Part shown: positions 1-5,503 of the stretch, one piece after another
Position numbering within the stretch: position 1 is the first letter of the stretch
Layout of the letters: the number at the start of each line of letters is the position of its first letter
Origin: an uncultured Variovorax sp.
GTDB taxonomy: Bacteria; Pseudomonadota; Gammaproteobacteria; Burkholderiales; Burkholderiaceae_C
Length of the DNA: 6,236 nt
NCBI GenBank assembly: GCA_903872875.1
Contig: CAIQMJ010000924.1
Coordinates: forward strand, 1 to 6,236
Reading direction: 5' to 3'
Translations under genes and position numbers: made by a program
The notes under the pieces: model-generated
What the model saw: the letters and a program-made list of their open reading frames with translations, nothing else
Told to the model about the DNA's origin: nothing
The model's database searches: none

Positions 1-1
1 G

Positions 2-211
2 GCCGGCATCGCGACGACCAGCCTGAAGTACGCGACGCACTTCAAGCGCCACAGCCAGGCCGGCATGGTGATGGTCAACCTGCCGACCGCCGGCGTGGAC
101 TACCACGTGCCCTTCGGCGGACGCAAGGGTTCGAGCTACGGCCCGCGCGAGCAGGGCCGCTACGCGCAGGAGTTCTTCACCACCGTGAAGACGGCCTACA
201 CCCTGGCCTGA
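2..211 (+). CDS. Aldehyde dehydrogenase, C-terminal fragment (2,5-dioxovalerate dehydrogenase-like)
   Basis: This is the last 69 residues of an NAD(P)-dependent aldehyde dehydrogenase; the start and the catalytic Cys/Glu region lie left of the window. The visible part has the conserved C-terminal layout of the superfamily: a segment beginning AGIATTSLKYATHF, then AGMVMVNLPTAGVDYHVPFGG (about residues 20-40), then RKGSSYGPREQG and a closing EFFTTVKTAY. Using GRKGSS in place of the commoner GxKxSG, together with VNLPTAGVDYHVPFGG, is what I associate with 2,5-dioxovalerate (alpha-ketoglutaric semialdehyde) dehydrogenases of sugar-acid and L-arabinose oxidation. Those enzymes oxidise 2-oxoglutarate semialdehyde to 2-oxoglutarate in the cytoplasm. 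The superfamily assignment is firm, the substrate only a good guess. The frame ends at TGA 209-211. The gene converges on the transporter operon and is therefore not part of it. Confidence 0.88.
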   Translation, partial: AGIATTSLKYATHFKRHSQAGMVMVNLPTAGVDYHVPFGGRKGSSYGPREQGRYAQEFFTTVKTAYTLA

Positions 212-264
212 TCGATCGACATCGCCCGCGGCCATGGCGGCGTGGCGTGTCCGGGCGTGTCTCC

Positions 265-290
265 GGGCGAATCCGTCATCTGATTCGCCC
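265..290. terminator. Perfect inverted repeat between convergent genes, candidate bidirectional terminator
   Basis: GGGCGAATC (265-273) and GATTCGCCC (282-290) are exact reverse complements separated by an 8-nt loop (cgtcatct). The element lies 54 nt past the aldehyde dehydrogenase stop and about 93 nt past the ATPase stop on the other strand, where a shared terminator would be expected. No run of T follows on either strand, so it is not a classical intrinsic terminator. It could stabilise 3' ends or act with Rho. The function is inferred from position and symmetry alone. Confidence 0.45.
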
Positions 291-356
291 TTGGCGCGCC
301 AGGGACACCGCATGGGCTCCGGCGGCACGCGGGCGACACTGCAAGGCACTTTCCGT

Positions 357-370
357 GCAGCCTCGGCTGC
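357..370 (-). terminator. Short hairpin just past the ATPase stop codon, weak terminator candidate
   Basis: GCAGCC (357-362) and GGCTGC (365-370) are exact reverse complements separated by two bases, which would leave about 5 bp of usable stem. It sits 13 nt past the last codon of the minus-strand operon. No U-tract follows in the transcript, so a role as 3' end signal is possible but weakly supported, and a chance origin in GC-rich DNA is realistic. Confidence 0.2.
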
Positions 371-383
371 CGTCTGCGTCCGT

Positions 384-2087
384 TCAGGCGGCCAGTGCCG
401 CGGGCAGCGAGGGGCTTCCATCCGCCGCCTCGGACAGCGCTGAACCCTCCGCTGCCTCCGCTGCCGTGAGCACCGTCCCAAGCCGCGGCGTCGCAGCCAG
501 CAGCGCGCGCGTGTAGGCATGCTGCGGCCGGTCGAACACGGCGTCGCGGCTGCCCTGTTCGACGATGCGCCCGCGCTCCATCACCACGACGCGGTCGGCG
601 ATCTGCTCGACCGCGGCCAGGTCGTGGCTGATGAAGAGGCAGGCGAAGCCGTGGTGCGCCTGCAGGTCCTGGAACAGCTGCAGCACCTGCGCCTGGATCG
701 TCATGTCGAGTGCCGACACAGGCTCGTCGGCGACGACGAACGCAGGGCGACGCACCAGCGCACGCGCGATCGCCACGCGCTGCCGCTGCCCGCCGGACAG
801 TTCATGCGGAAAGCGCTGGCCCAGGGCGGCGAGCCCGACCTCGTCCAGCATCTCGTGCACGCGCCGCGCACAGGCCTTGGCGTCCAGTTCGGGCAGATGC
901 CGAAGCGGCTCGGCGACGATCTGCGCCACGCGCATGCGCGGGTCGAGGGACGAGAACGGGTCCTGAAAGACCAGTTGGCAGGCGAGCCGGAAGGCGTGCA
1001 GCGCGCCGCTTCCGACGTTGCGGATGTCGACGCCGCGGAACAGGATGCGGCCGCTCTGCGCCGGCGCCAGCCGCAGGATCGCGCGCCCGAGCGTGGTCTT
1101 GCCCGAGCCGCTGCCGCCGACCAGCGCCACGGTTTCGCCGGTGTCGATGTCGAGGTCGAGCGTGTCGATCACGCGCTGCGGCGGATGGCGGCGCAGCAGT
1201 CCGGCGCGGGCACCGGGGTAGCTCACGGTCAGTCCGCGTACCTGGATCAGCGGCGTCGGCGTTGCCACCGGCGGCTTGGCGGCCGTGCGCCGCGGTAGCG
1301 CGTCGACCAGCTTGCGGGTGTAGGCCTCGCGTGGCGCGACCAGGATCTGCGGCACGTCGCCCGTCTCGACCAGCCGGCCCTTTTCCATCACCACCGCGCG
1401 CTGCGCATAGCGCCCGACCAGGCCCAGGTTGTGGGTGATCAGCAGCACGGCCGTGCCCTGGTCGCGTGCCAGCGCCACCATCAGGTCCATCACCTCGCGC
1501 TGGCTCAGGTTGTCGAGTGCGGTGGTGGGCTCGTCGGCGATCAGCAGACGCGGCTGCAGCAGCATCACGCTGGCCAGCATGATGCGCTGGCGCATGCCGC
1601 CCGAGAACGCGTGCGGATGGGCGCCCAGGCAGCGTTCCGGGTCGTCGATCTGCACGCGGCGCAGCATGTCGATGCAGCGGCGGCGGATCTCGGCGGCCGA
1701 CAGCTTGGTGTGCATGCGCAGCCCCTCGGCCATCTGGTCGCCGATGCGGTGCACCGGGTTCAGCGACACCATCGGCTCCTGGAACACCATGCCGATGCCC
1801 GGGCCGCGCAGCGCCCGCATCGAAGCCGCATCGAGCCCGCCGAGATCGGTGCCGTCGAGCTGCACGCTGCCGCCGGTCTGCACGATGCCTGGCGGCAGCA
1901 GCCGCAGGATCGCCCGCGCCGCCATGGTCTTGCCGCTGCCCGATTCGCCGACGACGGCCAGGAACTCGCCGGGCCGCACGTCGAACGACAGGTCCTGCAC
2001 GATCGGGTGTCCGCTGCCTTGCACCGCGAGGTCGAGGTGGCGCACCGACAGCACGTGCGCCGCGGCGGGTGGTTCTGCGGCTCTCAT
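384..2087 (-). CDS. Fused DppD-DppF type ABC transporter ATP-binding protein
   Basis: This 567-residue cytoplasmic protein hydrolyses ATP to drive the importer encoded upstream. It holds two complete nucleotide-binding domains in tandem. Domain 1 (about 12-265): Walker A GESGSGKT 47-54, Q-loop VFQEP 101-105, signature SGGMR 162-166, Walker B LLIADEP 181-187, switch His219. Domain 2 (about 280-535): Walker A GGSGSGKT 324-331, Q-loop Gln375, signature LSGGQ 430-434, Walker B VVADEP 451-456, His488. Each ends with the oligopeptide-transporter tail (AYTRKLVDALP; HAYTRALLAATPRL). Both catalytic sets look intact. The arrangement matches fused ATPases such as GsiA and YejF; separate DppD and DppF are the alternative form. 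The domain-1 tail lacks the cysteine cluster seen in many stand-alone DppD proteins. About 31 Ala/Ser/Glu-rich residues follow domain 2. I chose ATG 2087 because it overlaps the permease stop as ATGA and is preceded by GAGGG; the frame stays open further upstream, but only as antisense-like junk inside the permease gene. The substrate is unknown. Confidence 0.93.
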   Translation of the reverse strand: MRAAEPPAAAHVLSVRHLDLAVQGSGHPIVQDLSFDVRPGEFLAVVGESGSGKTMAARAILRLLPPGIVQTGGSVQLDGTDLGGLDAASMRALRGPGIGMVFQEPMVSLNPVHRIGDQMAEGLRMHTKLSAAEIRRRCIDMLRRVQIDDPERCLGAHPHAFSGGMRQRIMLASVMLLQPRLLIADEPTTALDNLSQREVMDLMVALARDQGTAVLLITHNLGLVGRYAQRAVVMEKGRLVETGDVPQILVAPREAYTRKLVDALPRRTAAKPPVATPTPLIQVRGLTVSYPGARAGLLRRHPPQRVIDTLDLDIDTGETVALVGGSGSGKTTLGRAILRLAPAQSGRILFRGVDIRNVGSGALHAFRLACQLVFQDPFSSLDPRMRVAQIVAEPLRHLPELDAKACARRVHEMLDEVGLAALGQRFPHELSGGQRQRVAIARALVRRPAFVVADEPVSALDMTIQAQVLQLFQDLQAHHGFACLFISHDLAAVEQIADRVVVMERGRIVEQGSRDAVFDRPQHAYTRALLAATPRLGTVLTAAEAAEGSALSEAADGSPSLPAALAA

Positions 2088-2896
2088 GATCGCGTCGCCC
2101 TCGGGTCGAGCCGGTCGCGCAGCGACTCGCCGAGCAGGTTGATGCCGAGCAGCGTCAGCGCGATGCACACGCCGGGCACGAAGCACAGCCACACGGCGGT
2201 CAGCATGTAGGGCCGCGCGCCCGACAGCATGTTGCCCCAGGTGGGCGCGGGCGGCGGCACGCCGAGGCCGAGAAAGCTCAGCGCGCTTTCCGACAGCAGC
2301 ACCCAGCCGAACATGCTGGTGGCCAGCACGGCGATCGGGCCGAAGCAGTTGGGCAGCACGTGGCGCCACATCGTGTAGAGCTCCGAATTACCGATCATCC
2401 GGGACGCCTCGACGTACTCGCGCTCGCGCAGCGACAGCACGGTGCCGCGCACCACGCGCACTACCGACGGCGTGTATGCCAGGCTCAGCGCGAGCACGAT
2501 GCCCCACTTGTTGGCGCCGACCACGACCATCACGCCGAGCGCCAGCAGCAGCCCGGGAAAGGCCAGCAGCGCGTCGTTGAACGCCATCAGCACCCGGTCG
2601 GTCCAGCCGCGCAGGAAGCCTGCCGCGACGCCGACCAGCAGCCCCAGCACGACGGCCAGCGCCACGGTCAGCAGCGCGACCAGGCAACTGGTCGCGGCGC
2701 CCTGCAGCGCGCGGCTGGCCACGTCGCGGCCGAATTCGTCGGTGCCCAGCCAGTGCGCCCACGACGGCGGGCGCAGCTTGGCGCGCAGGTCGATGCGCAG
2801 CGGGTCGTAGGGTGTCCAGACCGTGGCCAGCGCGGCCAGGCCGAGCAGCGCGGCCACCAGCCCGCCGCCCAGGATCGTGTGTAGTTTGGGTTTCAC
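2084..2896 (-). CDS. DppC-type ABC transporter permease
   Basis: This 270-residue inner-membrane protein forms half of the translocation channel, paired with the DppB-type permease encoded just before it. An N-terminal membrane helix (about 8-27) is followed by the DppC-subfamily hallmark LGTDEFGRDVASR (50-62). About five further hydrophobic segments follow (near 69-94, 105-127, 130-148, 185-205 and 234-256). The cytoplasmic EAA loop that docks on the ATPase is at about 161-183 (YVEASRMIGN...HVLPN), and LSFLGLGVPPPAPTWGNML (207-225) is characteristic of the subfamily. Length is near the family norm. I chose GTG at 2896: it gives the right N-terminus and overlaps the preceding stop as GTGA. 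I see no strong ribosome-binding site, so translation probably depends on coupling. The frame stays open much further upstream, but that extension lies inside the DppB gene and is not membrane-protein-like. Confidence 0.93.
   Translation of the reverse strand: MKPKLHTILGGGLVAALLGLAALATVWTPYDPLRIDLRAKLRPPSWAHWLGTDEFGRDVASRALQGAATSCLVALLTVALAVVLGLLVGVAAGFLRGWTDRVLMAFNDALLAFPGLLLALGVMVVVGANKWGIVLALSLAYTPSVVRVVRGTVLSLREREYVEASRMIGNSELYTMWRHVLPNCFGPIAVLATSMFGWVLLSESALSFLGLGVPPPAPTWGNMLSGARPYMLTAVWLCFVPGVCIALTLLGINLLGESLRDRLDPRATRS
2098..2102 (-). promoter_or_regulatory. Ribosome-binding site of the fused ATPase gene
   Basis: The transcript reads GAGGG, 10 nt before ATG 2087, inside the last codons of the DppC-type permease gene. 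Spacing is a little long but acceptable. With the ATGA overlap it supports 2087 as the true start over the longer open frame. Confidence 0.5.
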
Positions 2897-3837
2897 TGTG
2901 CGGTGACTCGCGGGTCGAACAGCGGATAGCACATGTCGACGATCAGGTTGATGACGACGTAGATGAAGGCGGTGAACAGCAGGCAGCCCTGCAGCGCAGG
3001 GTAGTCGCGCGCGAAGATCGCGTCGACCATCAGCCGGCCGAGGCCCGGCAGCGTGAAGACCGTCTCGAGCACGGCGATGCCGCTGAGCAGGTGGCCCAGC
3101 ATCAGCCCGATCAGCGTGAGCGTCGGGTTGAAGGCGTTGGGCAGCACATGGCGGCGCAGCACCTGGCTCTCGGGCACGCCCTTGGCGCGCGCATGCGTCA
3201 CATATTCGAGCCGAAGGATCTCGATGGCGCTGGCGCGCGACATGCGCGTCAGCACGCCGGTCTCGATCAGCGTCAGCGTGGCGATCGGCAGGATCACGTA
3301 CAGCAGGCCCTGCGACAGGTTCTCCGACATCGGCACATAGCCGACCACCGGCAGCCACTGCAGGTGCTGGCCGAAGAACAGCAGCAGCAACAGGCCGAGC
3401 CAGAAGCTCGGCACCGACAGCATCAGCGTGGCGGCGCCGACGATGGCGAGGTCCAGCGGCCCGTCCTTGCGCCAGGCGGCGACGAGGCCGGCCGGCACCG
3501 CGATCAATGCGGCGATGGCCACCGCGGCCAGCACGATGACGGCGCTGATCTGGAAGCGTTCCAGGATCAGCGGGAACACCGGCTGGCCGTTGGTGATGGT
3601 GACGCCGAGGTCGCCGCCGACGGCATTGCGCAGCCACAGCAGGTACTGCGCGGGCAGCGCGAGGTCGAGGCCCATGCGGCGCCGCATCGCGTCGATCTGC
3701 GCCGGGTCGGCGCTGTCGCCCAGCATCAGCTGCACCGGATCGCCCGGGATCAGCCGCATCAGCAGGAACACGGCCACCGACACCAGCAGCAGCGTGGGGA
3801 TCGCCATCGCGATCCGCCGCAGGAGATAGGCGGGCAT
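2893..3837 (-). CDS. DppB-type ABC transporter permease
   Basis: This 314-residue inner-membrane protein is the other channel subunit of the peptide-type importer. It starts MPAYLLRRIAMAIPTLLLVS with a first membrane helix at about 9-29 and the family hallmark PGDP at 31-34. A periplasmic stretch follows (about 35-95), then five hydrophobic segments near 97-121, 131-156, 177-197, 237-260 and 283-304. The EAA loop contacting an ATPase domain is at about 212-234 (YVTHARAKGVPESQVLRRHVLPN), followed by the conserved ETVFTLPGLGRL (258-269). It ends with the usual C-terminal DPR. Length and helix count fit the DppB/GsiC/NikB family. The start lies 6 nt past the stop of the binding-protein gene; no strong ribosome-binding site is visible, so coupling is likely. 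The sequence does not tell whether the cargo is a peptide, opine, nickel chelate or something else. Confidence 0.94.
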   Translation of the reverse strand: MPAYLLRRIAMAIPTLLLVSVAVFLLMRLIPGDPVQLMLGDSADPAQIDAMRRRMGLDLALPAQYLLWLRNAVGGDLGVTITNGQPVFPLILERFQISAVIVLAAVAIAALIAVPAGLVAAWRKDGPLDLAIVGAATLMLSVPSFWLGLLLLLFFGQHLQWLPVVGYVPMSENLSQGLLYVILPIATLTLIETGVLTRMSRASAIEILRLEYVTHARAKGVPESQVLRRHVLPNAFNPTLTLIGLMLGHLLSGIAVLETVFTLPGLGRLMVDAIFARDYPALQGCLLFTAFIYVVINLIVDMCYPLFDPRVTAQ

Positions 3838-3843
3838 CGCGAC

Positions 3844-5475
3844 TCAGGACCGCGGATCGAAGCGCACGTTCCAGAACCGGGCCTTGGCCGTCGGCCAGCC
3901 CTTGAAGCCCGTCACGTTCTTGCGCATGGCCGTGGTGTCGGCACCGTTGAACAGCACGATCAGCGGCACGTCTTCCAGCATCTGGCGGTGCATCTCGTCG
4001 AACAGCTGCTGGCGGCGCGCGGTGTCGGCGCTGGCGATCGATTCCACCAGCCGCGTCTGCGCATAGGCGCTGTCCCAGAGCTTGGCCGGGCGCGTGGCCT
4101 TCGGGCCGGTCACCATGTCGTAGCTGAGCGAGGGGTCGACCCGCGCCGAGTAGATGAAGGACATGGCCTGGTACTGCCCCTTGGTGTAGCGGTCGAGCTG
4201 GGTCGCCCAGTCGAGCACCTCGATGTCGATCTTGATGCCGGCGTCCGCCGCCATCGCCTGCGCCAGCACCGCGATGGTGTAGAGCGCCTCGTAGCGCTTG
4301 TTCGCCACCAGCTTGATCGGCTCGCCCTTGTAGCCGGCCTCGGCCAGCAGCTTCTTCGCGGCGACGAGGTCGCGCTTGTAGCCGGTGGCCTGCACCTTGT
4401 CGTGGAAGGCGCTGGCCGACGGGATCACCGAGTTGTTGACCGCCGACATGCCTTCGGATGCCGAGCTGGCGATCTCCGCCGTGTCGAGCGACAGCGCCAG
4501 CGCGCGGCGGATCCGCACGTCCTTCAGCAGCGGGTCGTTGGTCTGCATCAGCAGCGCGATCATCGACATCACCGGCGTGGTTTCCAGCGCGAGATCCTTG
4601 CGGCCGCGCATCTCCATCACGTCGGACGGTGCGGGCGTCATGAAGACGTCGATCGCACCGCTGTAGAGCGCGGCCTTTGCCGCTGCCGAATCAGGAATGA
4701 CGACGAATCGCACGTTGTCGATCTCGGCCTTCTTGGCGCCGGTCAGGCCGTCGCGCGGTTCGGTGCGTGCGCTGTAGCCGTCGAACTTCGTCAGCTCGAT
4801 GTACTGGCCGCGCTTCCATTCCTTGACCTTGTAGGGCCCGGTGCCCACGGGCCCGATCCACTGGCCGTCGGCGCCGACCGAGCTGCTGTGCAGGATGGCC
4901 GTGCCGCCGCAGTCGGGCCGGGCCATGGTCGACAGGAACAGGCCGCTCGCGCGTTCGAGCTTCATCACGACCGTCTTCGGGTTCGGTGCCTCGACCGACA
5001 GCACCTTGGTCACGCCCTTGCCGTCGAATTCCGGCAGGCAGCGCCAGCCGGTCTCGGGCTTCATGTAGCGCTGCCAGCTCCACAGCACGTCCTGTGCCGT
5101 CAGCGTGGCGCCGTTGTGGAACTTCACGCCGTCGCGCAGCGTGAAGGTGTAGGTCAGGCCGTCGGCCGAGATGTCGACCTTGCTCGCGAGCAGCGGGCCG
5201 ACCGAGGTGTCTTCGCGCAGCGCGACCAGGCCCTCGAACGTGTGGAGCATCACCGTGTCGGTGTTGTCGTCGCGGTTGCCGCCCGGCTCGGTCGAGCGGA
5301 TGTCCGAGTTCACCTGCACGCGAAGCGTGTTGGCCGCAGGCTGCGCGACGGCCGCGCCGACGGCCAGGCAGATCGCGGCTGCGAGCACCGGCTGCATCCA
5401 GCCGCCGCGGCCGGTACCCATGGGTTGCTGCGATCGCTGCGCGTCTGCGGGCAAGCGGGCTCTGGGAACATTCAT
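3844..5475 (-). CDS. Periplasmic solute-binding protein, peptide/nickel type (SBP_bac_5)
   Basis: This 543-residue secreted protein captures the substrate in the periplasm and delivers it to the two permeases. A Sec signal peptide is visible: basic N-region, hydrophobic core about 28-43, and a likely cut after AVA (44-45). The core cysteine (36) is not in a proper lipobox, so a lipoprotein is unlikely. Family-5 landmarks are the segment from LASKVDISADGLTYTFTLRD through GVKFHNGATLTAQDV to WSWQRY (96-137), GPVGTGPYKVKEW (208-220), IRRALALSLD (322-331) and a C-terminal PLIVLFNG (504-511). The mature part has only two cysteines, 146 and 189, which could form a disulfide. ATG 5475 is preferred because AGGAG lies 7 nt upstream; the frame stays open further upstream without resemblance. 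In-frame Met19 and Met27 would also keep the signal peptide and give a more usual, shorter N-region. Length is typical. The ligand is not predictable; the adjacent hydrolase hints at an acylated amino acid or peptide. Confidence 0.94.
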   Translation of the reverse strand: MNVPRARLPADAQRSQQPMGTGRGGWMQPVLAAAICLAVGAAVAQPAANTLRVQVNSDIRSTEPGGNRDDNTDTVMLHTFEGLVALREDTSVGPLLASKVDISADGLTYTFTLRDGVKFHNGATLTAQDVLWSWQRYMKPETGWRCLPEFDGKGVTKVLSVEAPNPKTVVMKLERASGLFLSTMARPDCGGTAILHSSSVGADGQWIGPVGTGPYKVKEWKRGQYIELTKFDGYSARTEPRDGLTGAKKAEIDNVRFVVIPDSAAAKAALYSGAIDVFMTPAPSDVMEMRGRKDLALETTPVMSMIALLMQTNDPLLKDVRIRRALALSLDTAEIASSASEGMSAVNNSVIPSASAFHDKVQATGYKRDLVAAKKLLAEAGYKGEPIKLVANKRYEALYTIAVLAQAMAADAGIKIDIEVLDWATQLDRYTKGQYQAMSFIYSARVDPSLSYDMVTGPKATRPAKLWDSAYAQTRLVESIASADTARRQQLFDEMHRQMLEDVPLIVLFNGADTTAMRKNVTGFKGWPTAKARFWNVRFDPRS

Positions 5476-5482
5476 GGCAACA

Positions 5483-5487
5483 CTCCT
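5483..5487 (-). promoter_or_regulatory. Ribosome-binding site of the solute-binding protein gene
   Basis: The transcript reads AGGAG with 7 nt before ATG 5475, a near-ideal Shine-Dalgarno site in the 28-nt gap after the hydrolase gene. It is the strongest such site in the operon, which fits the need for excess binding protein over membrane components, and it decides the start codon. Confidence 0.75.
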
Positions 5488-5503
5488 GTCGTGGGCTGTC
5501 GGA

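Larger units (their letters stand above)
212..383. other. Convergent intergenic region, no gene seen
   Basis: These 172 bases separate the stop codons of two converging genes. Small open frames cross it, but they run into the C-terminal codons of the ATPase gene on the other strand and resemble nothing known. The only structure I see is two inverted repeats: 265-290, a perfect 9-bp stem, and 357-370, a short GCAGCC/GGCTGC stem. Both could help end transcription. No promoter is expected between two gene ends and none is evident. Confidence 0.6.

Noticed and set aside
234..516. Small plus-strand open frames at 234-443 and 247-516
   Set aside because: They run from the intergenic region into the antisense of the ATPase C-terminus, have no clear ribosome-binding site and resemble no known protein.
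519..2210. Several plus-strand open frames of about 240-260 codons (519-1298, 710-1438, 1429-2142, 1431-2210)
   Set aside because: All lie opposite the fused ATPase gene or the start of the overlap with the permease, overlap one another in different frames, and show low-complexity Arg/Ala/His composition.
2088..2369. Upstream extension of the fused ATPase frame (661 codons in all)
   Set aside because: The first 94 residues lie within the permease gene and have no resemblance to an ATPase N-terminus; ATG 2087 has a ribosome-binding site and the ATGA overlap.
2675..2696. Perfect 9-bp stem with a 4-nt loop (CGCGACCAG/CTGGTCGCG) inside the DppC-type gene
   Set aside because: It is in the middle of a coding sequence with normal protein sequence on both sides; a perfect stem of this size is expected about once by chance in this much GC-rich DNA.
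2897..3637. Upstream extension of the DppC-type permease frame (517 codons in all)
   Set aside because: The added 247 residues are Arg/Ala-rich, lack membrane segments and lie inside the DppB-type gene in another frame. The GTGA overlap at 2893-2896 gives a normal-sized permease.
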